This document shows positions 15,127 through 23,327 of a DNA stretch of 39,480 nucleotides, in pieces. A program made the translations under genes and the position numbers. This DNA comes from Spirochaetales bacterium (GTDB lineage: Bacteria > Spirochaetota > Spirochaetia > SZUA-6 > JAFGRV01): NCBI GenBank assembly GCA_016930085.1, contig JAFGHO010000134.1, positions 1 through 39,480 of the forward strand. Reading direction: 5' to 3'. Positions within the stretch are counted from its first letter, which is position 1; the number at the start of each line of letters is the position of its first letter. The notes below the pieces were generated by a model. It made no database searches. It had not been told where the DNA came from and saw nothing but the letters and a program-made list of their open reading frames with translations.

Positions 15127-15963
15127 TCAGACGCGTGCGTTGTGCGTTCCGGCGAGATATTTTGCCACCCCGTCCGAATCATTGCTTTCGATGATCCCCG
15201 TTGCGCATTGTCTGCATTTTTCATGTGCGTTTGCCACGGCAAAAGCGGCATCCGATGCCGTGAACATGCCGATGTCGTTGAGGTTGTCTCCGAAGCTTAC
15301 CACGCGGTCCGGTTTGAGATACGATCGGAGGAATATGATTCCGTCGCGCTTGTTGGCGGCGCGGTGGGCGATCTCGATCCAGCAGAACCCGGGGCAATAC
15401 ACATCTTCGAGTAATGTGCAGGCTGCCGCACACTCTTTTGACGCCGAATCCATAAGGGGGGCAAGCCGTTGCGGGATTTCTATGCCGTTTATCATGATGA
15501 TCCGGTGGTCGTGCAGAAAATCCATACTCTCGACGAGACGCAGCCGTCTGTCACCCCGCTTAAGACGGCTGTTGATAAAAAGCTCTTCGGCGCTGTTGTT
15601 GATTCCCAGATAAAATATCTTTTTTTCGCCCTCCGGGGTAACCGCGTAGACGATCGGTGAGATCGAAAACCTGTTGAAGAGCGCGAGAACGGATGAAATG
15701 AGGCTGTGGTCGAGAAAATATTCGGCATGGAGGCGTCCGGTGCGGGGGTTCTTGATATACCCGCCGTTCATATAGACGACCGGTAACCGCAGGTTCAGTC
15801 CGTCGAGGATACGCGACGCCGATTCGGGTGTCCTTGCCGTGGCGATGGTAAACGAAAGCCTGTCTGCGATGAGCCGGTTGAGTGTTTCTGTGGTATAGAC
15901 GCTTAACGATTCGTCTGATCTGAGCAGCGTTCCGTCCAGGTCGGATACGTAGAGTGTTTCCAT
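15127..15963 (-). CDS. HAD-superfamily hydrolase, Cof / sugar-phosphatase type
   Basis: The 278-residue protein has the HAD motifs of a C2-capped Cof-type phosphatase: SDLDGTLLRSDE (nucleophile and acid aspartates) at residues 6-17, FTIATARTPES (motif II Thr), a conserved Lys in ANKRDGI before motif IV, and SFGDNLNDIGMF (motif IV aspartates). Members dephosphorylate sugar phosphates or flavin and PLP precursors in the cytoplasm; the substrate cannot be read from sequence. The start at METLYVSDLD is the normal family start. The longer open frame would pass through a promoter and three tandem repeats. No good Shine-Dalgarno sequence lies close to the ATG (GGAG is 18 bases away). It is convergent with the ATP-grasp gene and alone on its strand. 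Confidence 0.85.
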   Translation of the reverse strand: METLYVSDLDGTLLRSDESLSVYTTETLNRLIADRLSFTIATARTPESASRILDGLNLRLPVVYMNGGYIKNPRTGRLHAEYFLDHSLISSVLALFNRFSISPIVYAVTPEGEKKIFYLGINNSAEELFINSRLKRGDRRLRLVESMDFLHDHRIIMINGIEIPQRLAPLMDSASKECAAACTLLEDVYCPGFCWIEIAHRAANKRDGIIFLRSYLKPDRVVSFGDNLNDIGMFTASDAAFAVANAHEKCRQCATGIIESNDSDGVAKYLAGTHNARV

Positions 15964-15986
15964 GGTTCGTCGAACGATTTTTCTCC

Positions 15987-16040
15987 TTCCGCCGGGAAAA
16001 AATTCCCCTTCCGCCGGGAAAAAATTCTCCTTCCGCCGGG
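15987..16040. repeat. Three tandem 22-bp repeats in the HAD gene leader
   Basis: The core ttccgccggg recurs at 15987, 16009 and 16031, each time 22 bases apart, with an A-run and ATTC between; the third copy is cut short. On the transcribed strand each complete unit can fold a small GGGAA/TTCCC-type hairpin. The block lies between the -10 box and the start codon. Confidence 0.85.
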
Positions 16041-16045
16041 ATATA

Positions 16046-16074
16046 TGTATAATAATAACCACGGAATAAGTCAA
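16046..16074 (-). promoter_or_regulatory. Promoter of the HAD hydrolase gene
   Basis: On the minus strand, TTGACT (16074-16069) and TATACA (16051-16046) are 17 bases apart. The predicted start falls at about 16039, the beginning of the three 22-bp repeats, giving a leader of about 75 bases. Confidence 0.6.
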
Positions 16075-16215
16075 GGGCGCGCAGCGGCCGGCACGGCAAC
16101 CGGCCTGTTTCGGATGCAGGGGCGCAATGTATGGTGTTCCCGTGGAAGGAGCATGAAGCAACGCGGAAAAAAGAAGGAACAGGTGATCACGAAGATTTTT
16201 ATAAAGAATAAGGCA

Positions 16216-16245
16216 GACACGGATTGACACCGATTATCACGGATT
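16216..16245. repeat. Three imperfect 10-bp repeats (gacacggatt type)
   Basis: gacacggatt, gacaccgatt and atcacggatt follow each other without a gap in non-coding DNA. I recall similar cacggatt-rich short repeats in unrelated environmental genomes, but cannot confirm that here; function unknown. Confidence 0.6.
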
Positions 16246-16370
16246 AAAAATAAATATAAAAAGCATACATACTCAATTTTTTACGGGATATGGATACGTA
16301 AGCCGGGTATATGAAAAAACCATAGAAGCAAGAAGGATAAAATCCAAAGGGCCATGGGCGTTTTTGTTTT

Positions 16371-16892
16371 AGGTCTCTGTTGTTTTCTTATTTATATTTC
16401 TTTGTTGTAGTATTTTTCTACTCAATCCAACAATAACTGCAACTAATCCGCTTGAGGCCACTCCTGTAATAAATGCAATAATTATTGATGGCCAGAATTA
16501 AAAATTATCGTGAAAACATAGTAGATACTTAATATTTTCAGAATCATGTGATGATAATTCTTCTATTGCTTCTTTTTCTTCAGTTTTTTCTTTTAATTCA
16601 TTAGTGATATTCTTTAAAACTTTAATCTGATTATCAATATAGTTATCCAACGTTAACAAATAGTCTTTAATTTCGGAGAGGCTTTCTGTTCTATTGTCTA
16701 TTTCTATATCTTTTTTGTTTTTTTCGTAATCTTTAAAATGCTGTATAGGAAAACAAACCAATTATTATTACGATAATTAGAAATACAATGAGACTGCCGG
16801 GCATCTGCGGAAGCCCCACAATGACAATAGAATAGGCGGCTGTATCGTTATTATAAAACAGCTGTTCAATTTTAAGGCGTGGGGCGATCTGT
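16371..16892 (-). pseudogene. Decayed small membrane / coiled-coil protein gene
   Basis: Read on the minus strand, three fragments line up. From about 16892 to 16735 one frame gives a short leader (LKIEQLFYNN...) and a hydrophobic segment beginning MPGSLIVFLII (Met codon at 16804), ending at TAA. A second frame from about 16761 to 16498 gives a Lys/Glu-rich coiled coil (IKDYLLTLDNYIDNQIKVLK) ending NF-stop. The same frame continues after that single TAA as FWPSIIIAFITGVASSGLVAV, a second membrane segment, to a stop near 16371. One frameshift and one in-frame stop would restore a protein with two membrane segments around a coiled coil. The stretch is much more AT-rich than its neighbours. Alternatively only the 87-residue middle fragment (TTG start) is expressed. 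I do not recognise the family. Confidence 0.45.
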
Positions 16893-17060
16893 AGTTAATA
16901 AAAAACAAATAGTAACCATAAAAATAGAAAGGAGCAAGTGATTATAGTGTAATGAAAAGATACGGAGTTTGATCACCGGTTTTTACAGCCCGGCAGGTAT
17001 GTACCGTCAAAGATGTTGATGAAATAAAAATTATCTGAGTATTGAAGCTCAATAATCTTC
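16893..17060. other. Upstream region of the MEMO gene
   Basis: The stretch is AT-rich and non-coding. I see no confident -35/-10 pair, no strong hairpin and no clear ribosome-binding site before the MEMO start. Confidence 0.4.
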
Positions 17061-18302
17061 ATGGTACAATTAAGTATGCCAGCCGATTATCCGAAATTAC
17101 GCCCGGTCGAAGCATTCGCGATGGAAGATAACCTTATCGGTCTTCGCGATCTCGAGGGTTTTACTAAAAAAATCGTTATGTTAAAGCCGGAGATATTTTT
17201 TATCTGTACGCTTTTCGACGGCCGGCATTCGATCGTCGATATTCAGGAAGCATTTTCAAAACAATTCGGGGTGATGGTAACCGGTGAAATCGTCCGGCAG
17301 ATTATCGATAAGCTGGATGAATATTTTTTTCTCGAAACCGAACGATTTATCGAGGAGCGAAAGAAAGAGATTGCCGCGTTCAGGGGCAATACGGTCCGGT
17401 CCGCCGTTCATGCGGGAAGCGCGTATGAAGGAGATCCGTCAAAATTACGGCTGCAACTCGAGGAATTTTTCAATCGTACCGATAGTCCGGGTATTCCCGA
17501 CACATCGAAGCCGACAGGACGTCTCATTGGACTGATGGCACCTCACATCGATATTGAAAGGGGAGGGCTCTGTTTCGCTCAAAGCTATGCGGAACTCGCA
17601 AGAGAGTGTAACGCCGAGACCTTTCTCATTCTCGGTATCGCTCATATGCCGACGGAAAAAACCTTTGTAGTCACGGAGAAGGATTTCGAAACACCATTCG
17701 GCATTCTTCCCTCGGAAAAACGCTTTATTTCGATACTCAGGGGAAAATGCAGGCGCGACTTTTCAAGCGACGAGTTTGTCCATAAAAACGAACACTCGAT
17801 CGAGTTCCAGGTTCTTTTCCTCCAATACCTGTTTCAGAAAAAGAATGGTATATCGATCATTCCCGTCCTCTGTTCTTCGATGCACGAAAGCATAATGAAC
17901 AATACCTCCCCGTATCGGAAGGCGGAGATAAAAGAGTTTATCGATGCCCTTGGTGAAACAATAGATATGTTTGACGGTGATGTATGCGTCATTGCGGGTG
18001 TGGATTTGAGCCATATCGGGCAGCGTTTCAATCAGGATATCACAATTACGGATACCGTCGCGGGGGAGCTTAAAGAAAGCGACCGGAAACTCCTCGAACC
18101 GGTTTTGGACGGCGATGCCGAGATGTTTATACAGCGTATCGCCGAACAAACGGACCGTACCAATATCTGCGGGATACCGGCAATCTATACCCTTTTAAAG
18201 CTGCTTAACCCGAAAAAATCGAAACTCCTGCTGTATGACCAGTCGATCGATTATGGCGCCAATTCCATTGTCTCGTTCGCCGGTGCGGGATTTTACCGGT
18301 AA
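17061..18302 (+). CDS. MEMO-family protein (AmmeMemoRadiSam system protein B) with N-terminal extension
   Basis: The protein has 413 residues. The MEMO/LigB-like domain starts near residue 112 (VRSAVHAGSAYEGD). The family metal-site-like residues are visible: His162 in APHIDIERGG, His195 in GIAHMP, the HSIEFQ segment, DLSHIG and the cysteine in NICGIPAI. The first 110 residues, absent from the short form, include a helical block (FDGRHSIVDIQEAFSKQFG...LDEYFFLE) resembling a PqqD-like winged-helix fold. MEMO proteins are dioxygenase-fold proteins often encoded near AMMECR1 and radical SAM genes; neither partner is present here. The start could be 17061 or the ATG at 17076; neither has a good Shine-Dalgarno sequence. 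Confidence 0.8.
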   Translation: MVQLSMPADYPKLRPVEAFAMEDNLIGLRDLEGFTKKIVMLKPEIFFICTLFDGRHSIVDIQEAFSKQFGVMVTGEIVRQIIDKLDEYFFLETERFIEERKKEIAAFRGNTVRSAVHAGSAYEGDPSKLRLQLEEFFNRTDSPGIPDTSKPTGRLIGLMAPHIDIERGGLCFAQSYAELARECNAETFLILGIAHMPTEKTFVVTEKDFETPFGILPSEKRFISILRGKCRRDFSSDEFVHKNEHSIEFQVLFLQYLFQKKNGISIIPVLCSSMHESIMNNTSPYRKAEIKEFIDALGETIDMFDGDVCVIAGVDLSHIGQRFNQDITITDTVAGELKESDRKLLEPVLDGDAEMFIQRIAEQTDRTNICGIPAIYTLLKLLNPKKSKLLLYDQSIDYGANSIVSFAGAGFYR

Positions 18303-18962
18303 ACGGAAACATCCGGAAATACGCGTAAGGACGTTTCAGGGACCCCGCAAAGGATATTAATTGAATCTCCCTTATTGTTCATTCGATTAGTCCGATATCG
18401 GGTATCCGCTTTCGCCGGCTGTTTCCACGGACAATCTCCTGTTGGATAAGCCCCGGTCTTAATCCAATTCCGCTAGGGAAAGGTTCCTGCTATTATGCTA
18501 AGTGACTATATGGAATTCGCCAATTAATGACACCATTGAAATATCTTTGATAACCATCCTTGAAAAGACCTATTTAAAAAACGTTTTATCCTGATAAAAT
18601 GCCTAAAATATATCATTTAATGGATTACCCCACAAACCATGATAGAGAGAATGGATCATCGGAAGATCGCCGATGTCTCTTCCGCATCGCCTAAAGCGAA
18701 TCATGTTAATCGGTAAGATATTCGCCGGCCTGCGGTTTATCGCCGGTCATTTTAATTAATATTTTCCTTTGTATCTTGCCTAATATTCTTTTTTTTGTTT
18801 ATATACATTTAATGATAAAAAAGAATAATATCATTTCGCTGTATTTCCTGTTCTTTTAACAGGAACAGCCGATAAATATTTTTTTTTATTCAAATGCTTG
18901 TAGCTAAGCTTCGATTACGCTTAAGTAAAATGCATAAACAATAGACGATAAGGGAGGAACAC
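18303..18962. other. Long intergenic region upstream of the xylose genes
   Basis: These 660 bases hold no convincing gene. Visible structure: an 8-bp-arm hairpin (ttcctgtt/aacaggaa, 18845-18865), an inverted repeat aatgata (18811-18817) / tatcatt (18829-18835), and a related tatcatttaat at about 18610-18620. These AT-rich inverted elements could be regulator sites for the xylulokinase operon. No consensus promoter stands out. A GGGAGG at 18952-18957 is the ribosome-binding site of the next gene. Confidence 0.45.
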
Positions 18963-20474
18963 GTGTATTTATTAGGTTTTGATATTGGAAGTTCGTCGAT
19001 CAAGGCATGCCTTCTGGAAGCGGAGACCGGCAGACTGGTAGCAAATGCCATGTCCCCTGATGACGAGATGACCATGATCGTTAAAAAAATGGGTTGGGCG
19101 GAACAGGAGCCTTCGGTGTGGTGGAAACATGTTGTCGAGGTAAGCCGTAAAATTAAAGAAAAAGCCGGTTCGAAGATGAATGACGTCGGGGCGATCGGTA
19201 TTTCCTACCAGATGCATGGTCTTGTTGTCGTGGATCGCGATTTGAATGTCCTGCGTCCTTCGATAATCTGGTGTGACAGCCGGGCTGTGGGGATGGGAGA
19301 AAAGATGGCCGGTAAAATCGGCAGCGACGATTGTCTCAAGCATCTCCTCAATCTTCCTGGAAATTTCACCGCCTCAAAACTCCTCTGGGTACGGGAGAAT
19401 GAGCCTGATGTGTACGGCAAGGTGTGGAAGGCCATGCTTCCCGGCGATTTTATCGCGATGAAAATGACCGGTGAAGTAAAGACAACCGGTACGGGATTAT
19501 CCGAAGGAATCCTGTGGGATTTTACCCGTGACGCATTGGCGGATCAGGTCCTCGATGCGGGAGGAATGTCTCGTGGACTCATTCCCGATCTCGTTCCGGT
19601 TTTTTCAGTCCACGGCCGGCTGTCGCAAAAGGCGGCGGGAGAGCTGGGATTGAAAGCGGGCATTCCGATTTCATACAGGGCGGGAGACCAGCCGAACAAT
19701 GCCCTGTCCCTCAACTGTATCAATCCCGGCGACGTTGCGGCAACGGCAGGGACGTCGGGGGTAGTCTATGCGGTGAGTGACAAAATTTCCTACGATCCGC
19801 TTTCCCGTGTCAATACATTCCTTCATGTCAACCATTCAAAAGAAAACCACCGTTACGGAACGCTTCTCTGTATCAACGGAACCGGAATTCTCTACAGCTG
19901 GCTGAAACATACGCTGGTGCCCGGTATGGATTATAAGGAGATGGACGGCGCCGCCGGACAGTCGAAACCCGGGGCCGAAGGGCTTTTCTTTTTCCCATAC
20001 GGAAACGGGGCAGAGCGAACCCTCGAGAATATCGATATCGGGTCCATGGTAGCACGTCTCAATTTCAACATCCATAAGCGCGAACATGTCCTCAGGGCCG
20101 CCCAGGAAGGGGTGATCTTTGCGCTGAAATACGGCCTCGATATAATCGAGGGGATGGGAATCAGTATAAACCAGGTAAAGGCGGGTTATGCGAATATGTT
20201 CAAAAGCTCGCTTTTCGGCGAGATTTTTGCCAATGTGAGCGGTTCGATGGTCGAACTGTATAACACGGACGGTTCGCAGGGTGCCGCACGGGGAGCCGGT
20301 ATCGGTGCGGGAATATACAAGAGTGCGGAAGAGGCCTTCTCCGGTTTGACGAAGGTTCATACGATCGAACCGCAGAAAGAAGCCGCATCATCATATAAAG
20401 GAATCTATGCAGAATGGAAATCCATTCTGGAGACTATATTACATTCTGAGAAAGAGAAAGGGGTTAATAAATGA
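18963..20474 (+). CDS. xylB: Xylulokinase (FGGY family)
   Basis: The 503-residue protein should phosphorylate D-xylulose to xylulose 5-phosphate with ATP in the cytoplasm, feeding the pentose phosphate pathway. Family marks are the N-terminal phosphate loop GFDIGSSSIKACL, ISYQMHGLVVVD, the sugar-site WCDSRAV, the catalytic-Asp loop YRAGDQPNNAL, the ATP-site AATAGTSGVVYAV, and the C-terminal YNTDGSQGAARGAGIGAG. Length is normal for XylB. The start codon is GTG, supported by GGGAGG at 6-base spacing. Its stop overlaps the start of the isomerase gene by 4 bases (ATGA), so the two are coupled. Other FGGY substrates (for example L-xylulose or ribulose) remain possible because the partner isomerase is atypical. 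Confidence 0.88.
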   Translation: MYLLGFDIGSSSIKACLLEAETGRLVANAMSPDDEMTMIVKKMGWAEQEPSVWWKHVVEVSRKIKEKAGSKMNDVGAIGISYQMHGLVVVDRDLNVLRPSIIWCDSRAVGMGEKMAGKIGSDDCLKHLLNLPGNFTASKLLWVRENEPDVYGKVWKAMLPGDFIAMKMTGEVKTTGTGLSEGILWDFTRDALADQVLDAGGMSRGLIPDLVPVFSVHGRLSQKAAGELGLKAGIPISYRAGDQPNNALSLNCINPGDVAATAGTSGVVYAVSDKISYDPLSRVNTFLHVNHSKENHRYGTLLCINGTGILYSWLKHTLVPGMDYKEMDGAAGQSKPGAEGLFFFPYGNGAERTLENIDIGSMVARLNFNIHKREHVLRAAQEGVIFALKYGLDIIEGMGISINQVKAGYANMFKSSLFGEIFANVSGSMVELYNTDGSQGAARGAGIGAGIYKSAEEAFSGLTKVHTIEPQKEAASSYKGIYAEWKSILETILHSEKEKGVNK

Positions 20475-21598
20475 AACCATCTTATCACAGTGTCTGTGCA
20501 TGGACATTCAATGCAGGAAAAGGCGGGTTTACCCCGTCCGATACGAGGGAATTGTGGAGTGACGAAAAACTTTCCACGGTCGGCAAGATAAAGCTGATCA
20601 AGGATAAGATCGCCCCGCGTATGCCCTCACACATCAAACTCGGTTTCGAGATGCATTATAATTACGAGTATAATGAAGAGAATGTTTCCGAGGTCGCTGA
20701 TGCACTCGTCGATACGGGTATCGCATGTGCCATGGTTACACCGGGGGCGCACCGGTATTTTCCCTACGGCGGCATCTGTTCACTCAACGCCGATGAACGG
20801 AAAAAAGCGAATGAATACGGACAGCGGTGTGTCGAACTCGCTTACAACAAGCTGAAAAAATCATGGAATCACGACGTTCCGCCCGCACTCGTCGTGTGGA
20901 ACGGTTCCTTCGGCTATGACCTTGCTTCGATCGGCGTACGGGAAATGTACCGTAACTTGAAAGAGGGGATCGCCGGTATCTGCAAGATCGAACAGAAAAT
21001 GGGCGGTGAGTTGTTCGTCGCAATCGAACCCAAACCGAACGAAGGCCATCCCGCGATGCTGCTTCCCACGGTAGCGAGCGCGATCGTTCTCTGGAGAAAG
21101 CTTGCCGAAGAGTTCAATATCCCGCTTGCCAAAAAGGGCGTCAATAAAGAGTTCGGGCATTCGGAAATGATCGGGCTCGATATCGTCCATGATACAGTGG
21201 AAGAGATCGACAACAAAATGCTCGTCCATATGCATATCAACAGCCAGGGTTACAACGACGGTATTATTCTCGGCGGTCCGGGAAAATACGATATCGACCA
21301 TGGAGCCCGTGTGAACGGGATGAATATCGCTGTCGCGGGTCTGATTGAAGGCGCGGGGTACAAGCGCTGGAAAGGCCACGATATGCAGACAAGGGCGCAT
21401 GATACGGAAGAACAGGGAGTCGACAGGGTGATTCGAAGTATCCTGAGTTGGGATGCCTGTGAACAAGCCGCAGCCGATCTCGATGAAAAAGAACTTCTCA
21501 ACCTGCTTCAGAAATGTGAAACGGCCCGTGCCGAAGACATGATGCGCCATGCGGTGGTCAAGGCCCAGAAAATCTTTGACGATTTGTACAAGGGTTGA
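20471..21598 (+). CDS. Xylose-isomerase-like TIM-barrel sugar isomerase
   Basis: The 375-residue protein aligns by eye with actinobacterial xylose isomerase: VVWNG (the active-site Trp, residue 143), AIEPKPNE (Glu186, Lys188), EFGHSEMIGLD (Glu227 and His230, the metal-2 ligands) and GHDMQT (Asp304). Two hallmarks differ. The metal ligand Asp of HIDLNGQ is His255 in VHMHINSQG, and the FHDxD His-Asp pair near the N-terminus is not evident. It therefore belongs to the xylose isomerase superfamily, but the exact sugar is uncertain. Coupling to a xylulokinase-type gene argues for an aldose-to-ketose pentose step, for example xylose to xylulose. A perfect terminator lies 23 bases after its stop. 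Confidence 0.78.
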   Translation: MKPSYHSVCAWTFNAGKGGFTPSDTRELWSDEKLSTVGKIKLIKDKIAPRMPSHIKLGFEMHYNYEYNEENVSEVADALVDTGIACAMVTPGAHRYFPYGGICSLNADERKKANEYGQRCVELAYNKLKKSWNHDVPPALVVWNGSFGYDLASIGVREMYRNLKEGIAGICKIEQKMGGELFVAIEPKPNEGHPAMLLPTVASAIVLWRKLAEEFNIPLAKKGVNKEFGHSEMIGLDIVHDTVEEIDNKMLVHMHINSQGYNDGIILGGPGKYDIDHGARVNGMNIAVAGLIEGAGYKRWKGHDMQTRAHDTEEQGVDRVIRSILSWDACEQAAADLDEKELLNLLQKCETARAEDMMRHAVVKAQKIFDDLYKG

Positions 21599-21621
21599 TG
21601 CCCGATGACACGCAAATATAA

Positions 21622-21648
21622 ACAAAGGCCCGCATCGCGGGCCTTTGT
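21622..21648. terminator. Two-way intrinsic terminator between convergent genes
   Basis: A perfect 12-bp stem (acaaaggcccgc / gcgggcctttgt) has an ATC loop. It is GC-rich in the inner half, with A and T runs on the outer ends on either strand, so it can end both the xylose operon and the aminotransferase transcript. Confidence 0.85.
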
Positions 21649-21649
21649 G

Positions 21650-22504
21650 TTATATGGATGTCACCCTTTGTCTGAATGCTTCGATAAGCCGGCGCGTTAC
21701 GGGGCCGGGGCTTCCTGTCCCGATGGTACGGCCGTCGATGGAGATAACGGGAATGATTTCCGCGCCCGTACCGGTAAGAAAGCATTCTTCCGCGTTGTAG
21801 AGATCATAACGGGTGAGGGTGGATGCCCGGAAGGGAAGGTGCAGCGCCCCGGATAATTCGATCACGGTTTCCCGTGTTATCCCTTCGAGAATGCCGGAGT
21901 GTGAAAGGGGGGTAATAATGGTTTTATTATTAATAATAAAGATATTATCACCGGTACATTCCGTCACGTAACCTTCCCTGCTGAGCATGATCGCTTCAAG
22001 CGCGCCTGCACGGCTTGCCTCGATTTTTGCCAGAATGTTATTGAGATAATTGAGTGATTTTATCCTCGGATCCAGACAGTCGGCCGGCATCCTCCTGGTT
22101 GAGGCGGTTATCACGCTGATTCCTTTTGCATAAAACTCCCGTGGGTAGAGTGAAATATCGTCGACGATAACAATAACGGAAGGAACCGGACACTTGCGGG
22201 GGTCTACACCCAGATCGCCCCTTCCCCGTGTGACCAGCAGGCGTATGTAGCCCTCGTGTATTCCGTTTAATTCGACCGTTTTCAAAACGACGGCCGCCGT
22301 TTCGGCCTCCTTTATCGGTATATTTAAAGCGATTGCCTGTGCGCTTCTGTATAATCTCCCGATATGCGCCTCCAGTTTGAATACTTTTCCGGCATACACC
22401 CTGATACCCTCGAACACCCCGTCCCCGTAGAGAAGTCCGTGATCGTACACCGATATTTTCGCCTCGTCTTTCTCGTAATATTTCCCGTCGATATATACCT
22501 TCAT
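21650..22504 (-). CDS. ilvE: Class IV PLP aminotransferase, branched-chain type
   Basis: From ATG 22504 the protein has 284 residues. Features are YIDGKYY...DHGLLYGDGVFEGIR at the N-terminus, the PLP lysine in RIKSLNYLNN, VTECTGDNIFI, and the late LTGTGAEIIPV. These fit branched-chain amino acid aminotransferase (valine, leucine, isoleucine to 2-oxo acids); D-amino-acid transaminase and ADC lyase share the fold. Two ATGs are possible: that at 22510 touches the GGAGGT, while the one at 22504 has a normal 7-base gap and is preferred. It directly follows the TrmB-type gene on the same strand with an overlapping or nearly overlapping junction, so they form one operon. That pairing suggests the regulator controls or senses amino-acid supply. 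Confidence 0.85.
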   Translation of the reverse strand: MKVYIDGKYYEKDEAKISVYDHGLLYGDGVFEGIRVYAGKVFKLEAHIGRLYRSAQAIALNIPIKEAETAAVVLKTVELNGIHEGYIRLLVTRGRGDLGVDPRKCPVPSVIVIVDDISLYPREFYAKGISVITASTRRMPADCLDPRIKSLNYLNNILAKIEASRAGALEAIMLSREGYVTECTGDNIFIINNKTIITPLSHSGILEGITRETVIELSGALHLPFRASTLTRYDLYNAEECFLTGTGAEIIPVISIDGRTIGTGSPGPVTRRLIEAFRQRVTSI

Positions 22505-22506
22505 TT

Positions 22507-23313
22507 TCATACCTCCTCGTCGTTGAATATATCCCGTAATTTGACGTAATTGTTGCCGAACCGTTCTATCAGCAGCCTGTCAAATCGATTGACGATTTTC
22601 ATGATATACACATCGTGTTTGACATAGTCTTCAGCAAGGGTGACGAATCCCGAGTTCCTGCTCCATGCCCCTTCGACGTTACCGTTTTCTTCCACGGTTC
22701 CCACGATCGCTTCTCTTCCGTCGGCGATCAGGACAAAACCGCGGCCGCCCTTTTCCGCATAGATCGTGTCTTCGATCGGATGGGGAAAAAGTTGCCCGGT
22801 CGTGATATTCGGTTTGCCGAAATGAACGATCGCCATCCTTATTTTCGCTTTTTCCTTTTCTTCGAGAAGATCGGCAAGGTGTTCCGCTTCCTCTTTCCAT
22901 GTCGAAATCAAAAGCGTTGATTGTGAACCGGATACCATACGGCGCGCACGTTCGATAAAATCGGTATAGTCCGATATGTTCCAGATGTATGAAATTTCTG
23001 TTTCCTCTCCAACGATCGAAAGCTGTTCTTCGAGGGATTCGAGTGTTTTCTTCATCCTTCCCCGGTAAATTCCGATCAACTCCGTGGGTTCAAGGGGGCT
23101 GTAGTGCTTTTTATTGCCTTTCATCGTTTCGATGACGACCCCCTTTTCCGAAAGCCGCGCCAGCACTTCATATATTTTCGATGTCGGAAGCCCGGAAGTT
23201 TTTGCGATTTCATAGGCAGTCGCCGGATTCGATTTGAGCAGGCCGATATAGGCACGCGCTTCATATTCGGTAAAACCGAATTTCATCAACTCTGAAACTA
23301 TATTAACTACCAT
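22507..23313 (-). CDS. TrmB-family transcriptional regulator
   Basis: The 268-residue protein begins with a winged helix-turn-helix typical of TrmB (LMKFGFTEYEARAYIGLLK...ATAYEIAKTSGLPTSKIYEVLARL) at about residues 8-62. It continues with a short helical linker (YRGRMKKTLESLEEQL) and an effector-type region (SQSTLLISTWKEE...GFVLIADGREAIVG) that resembles the PLD-like sensor half of TrmB. It should bind DNA as a dimer and respond to a small molecule not identifiable here. The ATG at 23313 has no ribosome-binding site but lies at the predicted transcription start; an ATG at residue 10 is an alternative. The start region carries two palindromes, suggesting autoregulation. It is divergent from the RND efflux genes, a second likely target. 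Confidence 0.85.
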   Translation of the reverse strand: MVVNIVSELMKFGFTEYEARAYIGLLKSNPATAYEIAKTSGLPTSKIYEVLARLSEKGVVIETMKGNKKHYSPLEPTELIGIYRGRMKKTLESLEEQLSIVGEETEISYIWNISDYTDFIERARRMVSGSQSTLLISTWKEEAEHLADLLEEKEKAKIRMAIVHFGKPNITTGQLFPHPIEDTIYAEKGGRGFVLIADGREAIVGTVEENGNVEGAWSRNSGFVTLAEDYVKHDVYIMKIVNRFDRLLIERFGNNYVKLRDIFNDEEV

Positions 23314-23327
23314 AGTAGTTAATATAG
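23298..23327. promoter_or_regulatory. 13-bp inverted repeat over the TrmB start codon and -10 box
   Basis: ctatattaactac (23298-23310) and gtagttaatatag (23315-23327) are perfect inverted repeats around a 4-base centre. The right arm contains the -10 box of the TrmB gene, and the ATG lies in the centre. Such a site fits a dimeric repressor acting on its own gene. Confidence 0.75.

Noticed and set aside
15964-16230. Longer start for the HAD hydrolase
   Set aside because: The extension covers the promoter and three 22-bp repeats, and the family starts right before the DLDGT motif.
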